Assembly (NCBI GenBank): GCA_021030905.1
Contig: JAGFMI010000001.1
Span: 372,001-436,000 of the forward strand
DNA from: Pyrenula massariospora
Taxonomy: Eukaryota; Ascomycota; Eurotiomycetes; Pyrenulales; Pyrenulaceae
Direction of reading: 5' to 3'
Length of the DNA stretch: 64,000 bases
In this document: positions 10,466-22,267 of the stretch, piece by piece
Numbering within the stretch: the first letter of the stretch is position 1
Layout: the number at the start of each line of letters is the position of its first letter
Notes under the pieces: generated by a model
What the model saw: the letters and a program-made list of their open reading frames with translations, nothing else
The model's database searches: none
Told to the model about the DNA's origin: nothing
Translations under genes and position numbers: made by a program

Positions 10466-10939
10466 CTACACAATTTCCCCCCAAATCCTTTCAAACTGAT
10501 CCCAAACCCCATTTACCTTCTCTAACATTTCTCTCTCCATCTCAGCGATTCCCTTAACCCTCTCCTCCAACTCCATCTTTTCTTCCACCAAGCCATCAAT
10601 CTCACCCACTCTCCTCCGCTTCTCCTGCCCTTTTTGTCTCGCCATCTCCTCGCAGAGCCCCCGCTGGCTCTCCGACCGCGCCTTCATTGCCGCGCGTTCA
10701 AGGCCCTTGATTTCTCGCATCAAGGTGAAGATTGCATCTTGGAGGGCGACAATTTGGTTGTGTTTGGTAGAGACGGGGGCTTTGAGGGCGAACTTTGTGT
10801 ACTCATGTGCGAGGCGGAGGGTGTTGGCTAGGTTGTGGGCCTGGCGGTGGGAGCATTTGCGGCAGTAGGCTGGGAGGATAGTAATTTTGGTTGGTGGGAG
10901 GGGCGCAGTGTGGTTGCATGAAGTGTATCGGTGGGTCAT
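10466..10939 (-). CDS. Cys/His-coiled-coil-Trp family protein 3, 157 aa
   Basis: ATG 10939, single exon. Ligand-like residues are C8, H10, C26-x2-C29, H31 and H35 (AYCRKCSHRQAHN). C8-x-H10 and C-x17-C-x2-C-S-H-x3-H repeat the spacing of the gene at 2,873 exactly, although the sequences between are different. Residues 55-145 are a highly charged coiled coil. The C terminus is VWDQFERIW, again W-x2-aromatic-x3-W. It lies about 6 kb from the tandem set, with a transporter and an ankyrin gene between. The function is unknown; conservation of ligands and Trp positions in otherwise diverged copies argues that it is a functional protein. Confidence 0.72.
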   Translation of the reverse strand: MTHRYTSCNHTAPLPPTKITILPAYCRKCSHRQAHNLANTLRLAHEYTKFALKAPVSTKHNQIVALQDAIFTLMREIKGLERAAMKARSESQRGLCEEMARQKGQEKRRRVGEIDGLVEEKMELEERVKGIAEMEREMLEKVNGVWDQFERIWGEIV

Positions 10940-11431
10940 TTTTATCGTCAGCGATGAGATGTGGTGTATTAAGTCGAGATTTTAAACAGTGGAAATTGAA
11001 CACGTTGGCGTTGGAAAGTCGTAGTATACCTATTCCGTTTTTCTAGATATGTGGGAGCTGCTTGGGAGGAGTAAAGAGTCTGACGAAGAAGGTGGATTTC
11101 TCTAGATACCCTCGGCATCTTGCAGGATATACCTGAAAGACCCAAAACGAAGGTTTCTTTGTTGGGAAGACACCTGTTGCATAGCTCACAAAGACCAGCT
11201 TGTCCAATGTTATTGTTTGTTGTGCATTGAGCGGCCTAAGACACACAGGTCTTTATTTGTCATTGTGTCCTGAAGCTCATAGTAACCTAGACAGATCATG
11301 AGGAAATCTTGTCACGTGAACTTGTATCACCCAACCCCAGAGAGTCTGTGAGAAAGCTGGCTTTAAGCTCTGGAGGCACGGTCAATCTCAACAAAGATGT
11401 GTCATGCTCGTAATCTTCAAAACAAAATCCA

Positions 11432-11860
11432 ATGTTCTTTATGTCAACCATCGTGGTCGTGTTACAACCGCTGCTCTATAGCAGAGCTAATACCATTTCA
11501 CTAGAATGTCTTCCTCTCCCACGTTTACCTAGGATTGTACGTTCAAAATCAGCCGATAAGAAGGTTTATCGAAGACGTGAACTCGCCATTAGGTATGAAT
11601 ATTCCGAGGTCGGCGATTCAATTTCCCGTATGCCTTCCGATCGCAATGAGAAGGATCGAACTGCCGAACTCAGCAATGAGTCAGAGAGCCAGCCTATCCA
11701 GTCGGGGTTACATAGTAAAGATACATTGACTGCGACCTCAAGGATCTCTCACACCAAAGATGTTGTGCCGCCAGAGCAGCTAATTTTGTCCGAAACCAGC
11801 AACGATAGAGAAATACGTGAGAGCCTAGAACACATCATGAAGACATACACGCGGCCTTGA
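11432..11860 (+). CDS. Doubtful open frame, 142 aa
   Basis: Starts at ATG 11432 with a hydrophobic MFFMSTIVVVLQPLL, then becomes polar and charged (SKSADKKVYRRRELAIRYE). A second frame that looks coding (EDIHAALKAKKSELERGRLP) overlaps its end and runs on to about 11960, so this may be a gene broken by one frame change or containing an intron I cannot place. No domain is recognisable. Treat as a low-confidence gene or relic. Confidence 0.25.
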   Translation: MFFMSTIVVVLQPLLYSRANTISLECLPLPRLPRIVRSKSADKKVYRRRELAIRYEYSEVGDSISRMPSDRNEKDRTAELSNESESQPIQSGLHSKDTLTATSRISHTKDVVPPEQLILSETSNDREIRESLEHIMKTYTRP

Positions 11861-12996
11861 AAGCTAAGAAGTCCGAGCTCGAGAGAGGACGGCTCCCAGC
11901 CTTCTTCTGGCTCATCGATCACAGTTTCACTTGCGTCCCAGAAGCAGAAGTGGTTCCGTGAGATGTGATCCATGTCGGTGCTGGCAAGGAGCGGGGCAGA
12001 AGATACGGCAAATTACGAGACAAGGATTACGAATTGAGGGATGAGTGGTTGAGAGTGGTGACAAGGGATCAATGAGCCGCGTGTCGACCTTGTGACACTT
12101 ACAATGCAGGTGAGAAAATTTTCGCCAGGAAAGGGGAAACAGGATGAGACACTTTCAGCAGGCTAGAGAAGGGGCATGGCAACCAGCGCAGGTTTCAGGC
12201 TAGCCCTTGCTTAGTTGAGCCTCAAGAATCTTACAGAGTTACACCTAATCACATCTCCAGTCTTGGCAAGAATTAGCACCTGTAGAAATCTTTCTCCTGC
12301 AAATTCATACCTGATACCTTTTAGAATCAATGAGTTGTAGACGTTACTATCAATAAATAGATACACAGGTCTTCTATTTTCTTATCTAGTTGTTGGACGA
12401 TTTCTCTGGACTGCTGAGTAGAAATTTGTGCAGTGAACAGCGTCAAAAGCCTTGGATGCCGGACAACCGATAGACCCGAGTCCTGCCAAGCCCAGGTGAG
12501 GCGCACAGCGGGAGGCCTGCTGGGGTTATTGTACAACTACTACACCTCTCCGATTTTAGTCAAAGTGCATCGTCGCCGTCAAAAACACCAATGGCAATTT
12601 CGCTCTGTGTCTCGCTTGAGGGCGACTTTGTCTGATGTCTTCTCTAATTTTGTCAATTTGCGGGACTTAAGCAGGGTAGTTGAGTTTCGACTAGCTTTGC
12701 GAGAGAGATAGAGCAGAGATCTGGTACCCACGTGGACTTATACTACAAGCAGTATCGAGATCAATTGCAGCAGGTCTACCAATACCTGCCGGGAGGTTCT
12801 ACCAGAGCCTCTTGCCTTGTCGCCGTTTTGCGCAGAAAAGGCAACAAAAAAAGGCGAAACAGCCCTCCAACAACGGGAGTTATGCCACGCAATTCGCAGA
12901 GGTGCAACGGCTTATGCCCTATTCATTAAGCAGTCAATCCCCCTTGCCTTTCTTATTTTGGACTAAATCAGCTTTTGAGCCTCATACACTCTGTAG

Positions 12997-13004
12997 TATA
13001 TATA
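12997..13004 (+). promoter_or_regulatory. TATA box of the S41 protease gene
   Basis: TATATATA lies 57 bases before the ATG at 13061, a usual distance for a fungal TATA box with a short leader. Confidence 0.5.
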
Positions 13005-13060
13005 CCTTTCCTCGCGTGATTTCTCAAACAGCAGATCTTTTCGTCAATTTTCTTCGAAAC

Positions 13061-15670
13061 ATGTCACCCCTTTTTCTGACAGCACTTCTATCCTTCAGCC
13101 TCACACCCGTCGCCAATCTTAGGGTTCTCGCTGCTCCCCATTTTCGTTCTCCTGACCCGCACTTCAAACGTTCGGAAGCTTCGCATGCTTGCGGCGATCT
13201 CATCCGCAACGCAAGTGCTGGTGAGGCCATCTTGGATATGGTCAAGTGGAGTCAGCGCTGATGAAGCAAAGCTTATGTCGTCAATGCGATCGACGTTTTG
13301 AATTGCCTTGTTACTGTATCTTTCAACCCTGCCGTGGCTTCTGGGCTTATCAAATACTGGAACGACACTCTTCAGTTTCAAAGCAATCTAGACTATCTCA
13401 AGCATCCTCCATCAGGCTATCAGCAACCCGCGGCAGACTTGGTCGCCGGTTTAAATGCAATTCAGGTCAGCATTGACAGTGGGAATTTTAAAAATGAGTA
13501 CCAATTTGAAGCTGCCCTTTCGAGTGTCCTCAACTCCGCCCATGACACCCACGTTGGCCTGATTGGCGGCGTTCTATCTACATTTGCTTTTGGCAGTACC
13601 TGGAGTCTCTCTTCCGTCTCCGTCGATGGCTTTCAGCTCCCTAAAGTCTTTCTAACCTGTAGGTTCATACCACGCTCAATCGAAGGTTTGACTAATAAAT
13701 CGTGGAGTATAGATGACTTAAAGCTGAACCAAACGAAAGATCCTTATGATCCTTGGCAGCCATCCGCTATCTCTCAGATCAATGGCGTCGATGCCGTCGA
13801 CTATCTTTCCAGTTTTGCCGCCCTCAACTCACCCGGAACTCTAGAGCCCCATGCTGACTGGAATTCGCTCATGGATAATCCCGTACTCGATGTTCTCGGT
13901 CATTACCCAGTCTGGTCAGGGGGAGCAACGTTCTACCCCGGTGACACGCTCTTCTACACCTTTGAAAATGGTTCTATTCTAAATGACAGATGGCTTGCGA
14001 TGTACAATAATCCAGGTGATACCGGGCCCCTTGAGACCGCAGGCGATTTTTACAACTTCTTCGTTCTCGGCTTCTATCCAGCAAGCTTCACGCCAGTTAC
14101 AAATGACACGGAAGTAGCTTCCTCTAACGCCATGCTGACTTCGTTCGCTACCATTACCGATGCATTTCCATCAGAACCAAACATTGCTCAGGCCAATCTA
14201 ACTGATACTGGTTTTGTTACCGGATACTTTATATATGACGCGTCATTGGCAGTGCTCAGTATACCAACGTTTGTCGCAGACAATGAAGCCATCCAGGCAT
14301 TTACTGATGCTATTCAGCAATTTATTGCTCAAAGTAAAGCTGCGGGCTTAGAGAAGGTTCTGATCGACCTTCAACACAATGAGGGAGGTGACTCAATCTT
14401 AGCCTACAGTGTATTCAAACAATTCTTTCCATCTATGAGACCTTATGCAGGCAGCGTCATGCGCGCTCAACCCATGGCAAATGCCTTGGGCAGTGTGATC
14501 ACTCAATACTGGGATAGTCTCAACACTAGTACTCAGGAATATGTTGCCGCGTCTTCAAACGAATGGATTGCAACATCAAGGCTAAATGCGGCCACTGGTG
14601 GGAATTTCTCTTCCTGGGACGAGTTTTTCGGCCCAGTCTTCGATGATATCCAGAACTCGACTATAGTTCAGCAGCTCAACACCTCAAATTACCCCTTTGA
14701 TTACTCCGCGCTCGGGGCTGAAGATCCTCCGGCAGTCTTGTTGTCACCGCTCTCTGATGGTGCTCCTTATGCCGCAGAGAATATAATCATGGTAAGCCGT
14801 TGTATCTGACGAGAGATTTGGAGATATGCTGATGGTTGTATATAGCTTTCTGATGGCTTATGCTCATCTACATGCTCTTTGTTCATGGAAATGATGCACC
14901 ACGATGCTGGTGTGAAGAATGTTGTTATTGGTGGACGCCCTAGCTATGGACCGATGCAAACACCAAGTGGGAGTCGCGGGGCCGTTTCTTATAGCCTAGA
15001 CGAGCTTGACGCCGACATTTCTAGTGCCTCGATTATCAACGGAGCTCGACCGAGCGAGCTTCCAGACCGAACAAATCTTGACTTCTACATTTCCGACGGA
15101 GGAATCAGTCTGCGAGCACAAATTCGCAAAGACGAAACGATCCCGCTTGCGATGCAATTTGAGGCTGCAGATTGCAGAATCTTCTTGACACCTAGTACTT
15201 TCAATAACTTCACTAACTTGTGGCTCTACGCCGCAGACGCAATGTGGACCTCGCCTCAGTTGTGCGTTCAAGGGTCTACTGGGTACGCGACACCCTTCGA
15301 TGCTGCCAACTCTTCCGTAACATCCCCTCCCGTTGCTGTTCAGCCTGCTGCGATCAACTACACAAGCGCTGGAGTGCCCTTTCTGAGTGTACACAATGAC
15401 AGCATTCCGATACTGGTCTATGATGGGCCAGTGCCAGACGGTCCACAGACTCAAGTATCTGGGGGCAGGCTACAGAAGCCACCTCTACCTCAAACTCCTG
15501 TTGACCCTTTCCAGCAGGATACGGAGAACTTCTACAACCCACCTCGTCGACAAAGCATAAGTAATGGGAATAAGGCTTTTGAACTATGTCGCAATATAGC
15601 GATAGACTGTACAAGAGTGAGCACTCCGGTGAAGAAGCGGTCCATCTCTGAAGCTATCATAGCTAGATAG
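13061..15670 (+). CDS. Secreted S41-family peptidase, CPAF/UstP type, 816 aa, four exons
   Basis: Exons 13061-13220, 13272-13658, 13713-14791 and 14846-15670. The start MSPLFLTALLSFSLTPVANL is a signal peptide, with a dibasic KR processing site near residue 37. Family marks are NAIDVLNCLVTVSFNPAVAS, QFQSNLDYLKHPPSGYQQP, LEPHADWNSLM, FYPGDTLFYTFENG and EKVLIDLQHNEGGDS. The serine-centre region GLCSSTCSLF starts exon 4. The length is usual for this fungal group, whose members include a gene of the ustiloxin cluster. Introns 2 and 3 are canonical (GTAGGT...TATAG; GTAAGC...TATAG). Intron 1 has a GTGAGG donor, but the frame can be kept only with a CAAAG acceptor, because any CAG there is followed by an in-frame TGA. 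The alternative is a frameshifted exon 1. Confidence 0.82.
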
Positions 15671-15992
15671 ATTTACTGAAGGAAGCGTTTTAGATTTAGC
15701 ACACAACACTTTTATTTTATCCAGCGGAAACATTTTGGTCATTGTCTTGTTAGCTGCGCCTTTATATTCAATCAATTTGATCGAATCGGATCTAAGGCCC
15801 AAGAGGTCACCCCCCATCCTACCATGCTTCTTGTGGACCACCATTCTCCGCTCTGAAAGGCCATCATCTCTTGATTGCGGTTGAAACATAGCACCACTGA
15901 ATTTGGTTTTGTTTGCAAGTAAATTGCTTTACTGTATTTGTTGTCGTATGCCCATTATGTTCCATATCCTCAAGTAAGCATTAACCCTACAG
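15671..15992. other. Convergent 3' flanks
   Basis: Tail-to-tail spacer between the S41 gene and the DUF6594 gene, AT-rich around 15700-15780. No further gene is seen. Confidence 0.4.
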
Positions 15993-16918
15993 CTATGGAG
16001 TATTCGATACAAAGACCGCCAAAATGGCTCCATAAGCCGCGGAGACCATCATCATTTCCAGATTTGACACCTTCAGCAGAACAGATACCAGAGAGGAAAA
16101 AAGAACCAGGCAAGTCGAAATAATTGCCAGCTGCACATTTTTACCAGATTGATACGACAAGACCACCAGTGGAACCACGAGAAAGAGTGCCGTTACGACT
16201 GCCATCGACAGACGCGCAAGAACTTCCGCCAAGAATACGGTATTCTGATGAGACAAGCCAGCCGCGGGTACAGACTCACCCTGTCTTTCCCGGTCGGTAT
16301 GATTTCGGGTCGAAAGTCTCCAGTAGCGGAATGCCCGCAAATATCTGTGAAGACGGCGCTGGAATGGATCTTGCCTCAATCGCGGTCCAAGATCGACTCT
16401 CACGAGCCGCGTTTTGTAGATTTCATATAGACTGAGATTTTTCCGCAAGCTAGATTGGGAGTCATCATCGAGTAAGGAGCACGTCTCCATGGCCATCAGC
16501 CTATTGAACGCGGCCAGTGCTCCATCTTTGGAGCAACTTTATTAGCTACGGATTTTACGTATCCATATGTAATCATGTAGCGGGGAAACAGACCGTATTC
16601 TCTCAACAGATCTCGCAGTCTTAATATCAGTCCTTCGTCGATAGCCTCTTCCGGTCCTGCAGCTTTCTCGTCCTTGGTAATATGCCGTAACCCCAGCCGA
16701 TCCTTTGGCGTCAAACTCGAGTCCAGGCGAATGCCGGCCTGGTAAATGCGTCGATCGAGTTTGGCAATCTCACTTTCGAGAAAGCGCAGGTTGAGGAGAT
16801 GGATGGTCTTGAACCGTCGAAAACCATGTAAGGTGATGTTATCGTCTGCAGTGCTGGTCTGCCAATGAGTGTAGAACTGCTCTGACAGGGTTCGCTGGGC
16901 CGTTTGTGGAGCTCCCAT
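15993..16918 (-). CDS. DUF6594-family membrane protein, 285 aa, two exons
   Basis: Exons 16918-16594 and 16525-15993. The N-terminal half has the family's FKTIHLLNLRFLESEIAKLD followed by DRLGLRH. The second half has METCSLLDDDSQSSLRKNLS, LYEIYKTRLVRVDLG and FRYWRLS. Three hydrophobic helices end the protein (LSMAVVTALFLVVPLVVLSY, LAIISTCLVLFSSLVSVLL, VSAAYGAILAVFVS). DUF6594 proteins are common in filamentous ascomycetes and their role is not known to me. The single 68-nt intron has a GTCTGT donor and GCTAAT branch. To join LLREY to DGALAAFNRLM in frame it must end at CCAAAG, a non-YAG acceptor; the canonical TAG within it gives the wrong frame. Confidence 0.8.
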
Positions 16919-17911
16919 CGCCTAAAATTTTAGGTCAGGGCCCGGAATCTACCAAAAATGGTTGATGTTTTTCACGAGAGAAAAACACAAACACATTGAG
17001 AACGCAGATTTTACCATTTATACGGGGTATTTGACAGTCTCAGCTAAGGCATATCCGATAGACATCATCATGATCATACATATGCGGCAATAATTTAATG
17101 ACGCAGTGCTTCCACCTGTGCGTCTTAAGAATTTTAAGGCAACTCCCACCGATCAACTCGTCAAAGTACAGGCCATAGGTGAGAACGGTTCGTTCACAGT
17201 GAATGTCGTCCATCGCACATTAGTGCTGCGGCACGGCACAAGGCAAAAGGCTGCAATCAGAAAGTCAGGCTCGCATTCGAGCACTACTGTGGCGTGATTG
17301 TTTGCGATCTACTATCGAGCACTGCCTCGCTGCCTGAGAAGGCAGACGTGGCCTGCTCAACGACCTCCGGGCGCACCGCGCAAAATAGGTCTACAGTATT
17401 AACGATTTACTAATGAAGCATTTCACTACTTTAAAACAACGATTTTTGTTGCGGTTCTGGTATCAGTTGCACCTTCAGAATATGGTTTGGTGTCCTAGTA
17501 CGATTTTTTGAGTTTCGTGTTCCTCCAGAATCAGGCAAAATTTTCTCAACAGTGCAACACTGTAAGCATTAATTCGAGGGTAGACCCCTCCCGGAAAATT
17601 GCCCGCGTACTTGTACTACCATCGCAATACAATCAAAGTTTCGGATCACACACCATATTGGATTTACCCTGCACTGCCGTTGAGCATTACTTCCTAAGTC
17701 CTTGTTTTCAGCCGCATGCAGGCAAACACCCAGCCTCGTCGCTCCGATTTACGGTAGATGAGTAAGTTTTCGTTCCGTCCAAAGAATCCGATGCTCTCGC
17801 TGGGACTTGAGCCTATAAATGAAGACTCGCCAAGATTCGATCCCAGGTTTTCCGCCACGAAATCCCCACAAGATCTCATCGCCAGCAAGTTAGCAACTGG
17901 CAAGTTCTCAA
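16919..17911. other. Divergent promoter region between DUF6594 gene and NLR
   Basis: About 1 kb without a supported gene. An ATG-started frame at 17758-17988 (MSKFSFRPKNPM) overlaps the NLR start in another frame and could be an upstream open frame or an alternative first exon. GTAAGT at 17762 sits within its first codons. Confidence 0.35.
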
Positions 17912-20900
17912 ATGTCAAACACCCGCGATACCGTACGGCTCAGCGCCCAAGACTACAGTGTCGTCCTAATCTGTCCCACAGAGATTGAACTATCTGCAGT
18001 GAGACTGATGCTGGACAAGGAACACCTAACGCCGAGCCTTAATATTGAAGAGGATGACAACACATATACCTGCGGTTCGATTAATCGCCACAACGTTGTA
18101 ATCGTCAATCTTGCCGAATGGGCTCATGGGGTTATAACCGCTGCGCACACTATCAATCCTTTAAAGAGAAGTTTTCCAAACATCCACTCAGGGTTAGTCG
18201 TCGGTATCGGCGGTGGGATTCCAAAGGCAAGCCCGGCACCAAACTCGGTCGAAGATATCCACCTTGGTGACGTGGTAGTTGGCTGGAACGGGCACAACAA
18301 ACCAGCAGTAGTATACTGGGGATCACGCGATACAATTCTTCCGCAACCGGATCGCCGAATCTTGAACGTGCTGCCCAAATTCAAATCGGATCAACGTCTT
18401 GGCTCCAAAAAACTTCTAGAGTCACTGGATCGTTGTATTAATCATCCCGATTTCTCGTATCCGGGTTCTCAATTTGACAAGCTTTACGAGGCAGATTACT
18501 GTCATCAGACAAAACCTCTGTCTCCATGTGACGCTTGCGAATCGGAATGGGTGGTCAAACAATCGCAACGAAAGACAGATGGGTTTCAGTTACACTATGG
18601 GACGCTCGTCTGTACGACCGAAGTAATTCAGGATTCAAAGCTGAGAGATCGAATGAGGGATGAGGTCGATGCTATCGCTATTGAGATGGAGACTGCCGGG
18701 ATCTTGGACAGGCAAAGATGTCTCAGTATCAGAGGGATATCCGATTATGCAGACAGTCATAAGAACGAGCAGTGGAAAGGCTATGCGGCAGCGACCGCGG
18801 CAGCCGTGGCAAGGGGTATTCTCTGCACCATGGATCCTGGGGACGTGAGTCGTTGATCAATTCTTGTTTGGTAGGATTAATCGCTTACTGCAAATGTTTG
18901 TGACTAGACTAGATCAATTTGTGACCGTAGAATACCTTTCAACCGGAATAGCATCCCGCTCATAAACCACTTTGTTGATCGCGACGACAAAATCCAGCAA
19001 CTAGAACGATTCTTTCACAGCGTCCAGCCCAACTCGAACCGTGAGCGCAAAATCTTCCTTATGTATGGCCTTGGCGGCATTGGGAAGACCCAGCTGGCCG
19101 GGAAATTCGCTCATAAGCACAAAGACCGGTATACCGCGGTACTTTGGCTGGATGCATCGTCCAAGGACAAGTTACAGCAGTCATTTAGGAGCGTTGCGCT
19201 CCAATTACCTCAAGCTCAGTTGACGGCAGATACGTGCAACGCTTTACGGCAGCCCGACGGAGATGTTATCGTTGTGGTGAAGGGTGTCCTACGATGGCTG
19301 GACCTCCCAACCAATCGAGACTGGCTTCTTATTTTTGACAATGTCGACTGCGATGCTTTCCAAAGGAAAAAAGACCCTCAAGTATACATGATAGAGGAAT
19401 ATTTTCCATCAAGAGATCATGGTTCCATTCTGATAACCAGTCGGTCAGCCATTCTCTCGCCCTTCACTGACGAGAAACTGAAGGTCGATGAGGTCGACGA
19501 GGGGCAGGCAAAACGAATCTTGGAGAAAAATGCTAGTAAACCCGTTAAGGGTAAGTCATGCTATCAGATAATCTTCAGTACCACTGCTGACTGTGTTATG
19601 ATGCGAATGCTAGAGGCCAACCTGATAGTTGAAAAATTGAAAGGTTTACCTCTAGCACTCACACTAGCAGGCTCATACTTGAGGAATAAGAGCCTTTCTG
19701 GATCGGCGTATGTACGGCTTTACGAGAACAAGTGGAAGGATCTGATGAACGACCATGATCAATCCCTTCTGACAACATGGACTATATCGTACGAGCAGGT
19801 ACGCCATCAAAACGAGGCTGCTGCAGGACTGCTTCGGCTATGGGCCTTCCTTGACAACGAAGATGTATGGTATGAGCTAATGGCAGGGGCCTCGGATCTA
19901 GCTCGCAACATCGAAGTGCCGGGATGGCTAAAGGCACTAGCTGAGGAAATCAAGTTCCATAAGGCTGCAGACGACCTTTCAAAGTTCTCGCTAATAAATC
20001 TCAACGAAAGCACATCCAGCTATTCAATACACCCAGTATTGCATACATGGTGCTCTCAGTTTGCCATTCCACAGGAAGTGGAAGTGCTCCCTTTCTATGC
20101 TACGGCCCTTGTAGCAGGAATGGTGCCTCAGGAAAAAACGCCGGAAACTTATGAGCTCTGTAGTCGTCTACGACAGCACGGAATCCGAGCATCTGAGATG
20201 AATAACGATGAACTACTCGAATTACCGGGGGCAAAAAAGTTTTCGGTTTATCTAGCGTATGTTAATAATGGAGTGGGTAGCTTGTTCGAACGCCAATGTG
20301 AGTATTCCAAGGCGGAGAAGATGTACAAGCAAGCGCTTCAGAGCTATCAGAAGGCAGGTACTAGATATTTTGAACATGAATCCGACCTGTATAATGAATT
20401 AGGAAGTCTTTATACCGCGGAAGCAAAATTTGGTGACGCGAAGAAGATGTACAACCTCGCACTACAAGGATACGAGAAGCTGCACGGTGCTGGGCACATC
20501 TCAACGCTCAGAGTTGGCAACAATTTAGCGCACCTGTCTCGACATGAAGGAAAAATAGAAGAAGCAATCAAATTGTGGGAGCAAGTACTGCTAGGCATAG
20601 CAAGGATAGAAAAGGGGTCTGACCGGTCAGATTTGACACTTAAAATTCTGAACAATTTAGCCGTTGGATATGAAGAGCAGGGAAAATTATCGAAGGCAGG
20701 AGAATTATTCAAGCTAGTACTACATGAGGAAGAGGAAAAAAAATACCTTGGTCCAATGCACGAATTTACACTCCAGACTATGAGCAACCTAGGTCATCTC
20801 TATATACAGCAGGGCCGGCTACCGGAGGCGGAGGCGATGTTAGATCAAGCGCTACAAGGAACGGAACAGATACTTGGTACAATGCATCATTCGACGCTCG

Positions 20901-21157
20901 AGACGGTTGACAACATTGGTATTCTATATATGAAACAAGGGAAACTTGAGGCAGCGGAGACGATGTTGAAACGAGCGCTGGAGCGATTCGAGACATACGT
21001 CTCAACACATCCGTCAAAAGTGAGAGTGCTCAAGCACCTCGATGATCTCAATAGGATCAAAGAGGGCAGAAGACGTCAAAGGACATTGGCGGTAATCATG
21101 ATGACAGCAGTGATAGTAGCAGCTTTAATCTTAGGAGTACAAACCTCCGCGACATAA
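17912..21157 (+). CDS. NLR-type STAND protein: PNP-like head, NB-ARC, TPR repeats, C-terminal helix, 1039 aa
   Basis: Exons 17912-18844, 18908-19550 and 19614-21157. Residues 15-305 form a purine-nucleoside-phosphorylase-like head (YSVVLICPTEIELSAVRLML, GLVVGIGGGIPK, IEMETAG, GISDYADSH, YAAATAAAVARGIL). The link CDRRIPFNRNS leads to the NB-ARC with Walker A GLGGIGKTQLA (about 365), Walker B WLLIFDNVD, GSILITSRS and GLPLAL. From about residue 740 come tandem TPRs of the kinesin-light-chain type (YNELGSLYTAEAKFGDAKKM, LGHLYIQQGRLPEAEAML). The protein ends in a hydrophobic helix (TLAVIMMTAVIVAALILGV). Fungal NLRs of this plan are thought to sense non-self and trigger incompatibility or defence. 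The second intron is 63 nt and frame-neutral, so retention would add 21 residues. No target or trigger is visible nearby. Confidence 0.88.
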
Positions 21158-21443
21158 GGGCTATGATCATACCGCATATGAAATTAAGACGAACGATCCT
21201 GCCTTGCATTAAAAATTATCAGGACCTCCATGAGAGCCTCAGCTATCAAAGCCCCTATCGCAGAGGAACAAGTCGGGTGCGTATGCATGTAGATAGATAC
21301 CCTTGACTCTTCCACTCCGGTAAGTTCCGAGACGGCCTCAAGCCTTTCCCGAAGCTAGGCTATGTACGGGTGGAGGAAATGGAGCCGTCCGCTGCGACCG
21401 CGCCGCAATCATTGACCAAAAGTCAAATTCACACCAACAGGCC
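21158..21443. other. Spacer between NLR and decayed gene
   Basis: 3' flanks only; nothing else is seen. Confidence 0.3.
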
Positions 21444-22267
21444 TTACTCATTCAGTAGCGCCTGCACTTCATTCAAAAAGTTATTGTTTACGGAGAAGAT
21501 GCCGCCAGTATCAGAGATCGACTTTTCCACGTTGTAAAAAGGCGCTGTCAGAGAAGACCTTGGGTGCCTCTCTCAAGATCTTATCGTACGACACGCGAAG
21601 AAGCCTACCCTCCTGCTATAGCGGATGGACTTCTCTACTGACTCCTCGTATTTATAAGGTTTGTGTGAGCTGTCAGCCTCCGGCACTACGATGCTATTTG
21701 CTCGTCCGAATGCAAGGCCAAAAGAGGCTGCCCGGCGGTACTCGTCCGAGAGGAGACTATTCTGTTTCAGACGGACGGACTCATCACCAGCCTTTAATTT
21801 CAAAGCTCTTATAGATGAATGCTAAGGCTTCTTTCAATGTATAATCAGCATCAGTCCCTTAACTCCTTCTCGAGTTGTTCTACTGTCCACCTGCTTCATC
21901 AAACTCTGTTTCATTCGATTCTCTACTAGAATGAGTTTATCAGTCCTCAACATCGGCATTGCTGAGGCTTCAACGCTTGAATAACATCCTAGCCATCTAC
22001 GAATCTCATTGATATGGGCTCCATAACTGTGCCGCTTGCTAACGCTTCGTCATGGTGAGTCAAATTTCGGGCAATGTTAGCTCCATGTTCCAGAGCGATC
22101 GGATGTAAATGCACGGCCGTCTACTATGATGAGTTCAGTATTTTCCACCTTTTTCTCGTGAAAGCTCGCATCATTGAACCTCGTTTCCCATCTCTTCACC
22201 AATTTCAAAGTCCCATTCTCCAACACACGGTATTCGTGACCAAACGCATCACCGCGAACGGCAGTTC
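21444..22267 (-). pseudogene. Decayed gene of unknown family
   Basis: The minus strand shows a chain of clearly coding pieces in changing frames. They read, in order, GDAFGHEYRVLENGTLKLVK, TELIIVDGRAFTSDRSG, LEHGANIARNLTHHDEALAS, HINEIRRWLGCYSSVEASA, DKLILVENRMKQSL, WTVEQLEKELR, DYTLKEALAFIYKSFEIK, SLLSDEYRRAASFGLAFGRA, KILREAPKVFSDSAFL and GGIFSVNNNFLNEVQALLNE, ending at a TAA at 21446-21444. The order is collinear, but the frame changes at least four times without plausible introns, so the gene is broken. I do not recognise the family. Plus-strand frames here (for example 22074-22337) are shadows of it. It sits directly behind the NLR. Confidence 0.6.

Larger units (their letters stand above)
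10940..13060. other. Intergenic region, 2.1 kb
   Basis: Contains one doubtful plus-strand frame (11432-11860, listed separately) and the S41 gene promoter at its right end. Around 11860-11980 two plus frames look mildly coding (HAALKAKKSELERGRLP in one), which may be the tail of a decayed gene. No transposon ends or RNA genes were seen. Confidence 0.35.

Noticed and set aside
13061-16918. Secondary-metabolite (ustiloxin-like) cluster around the UstP-type protease
   Set aside because: No precursor peptide, oxidase, methyltransferase or P450 gene is nearby; S41 proteins of this group are common outside such clusters.
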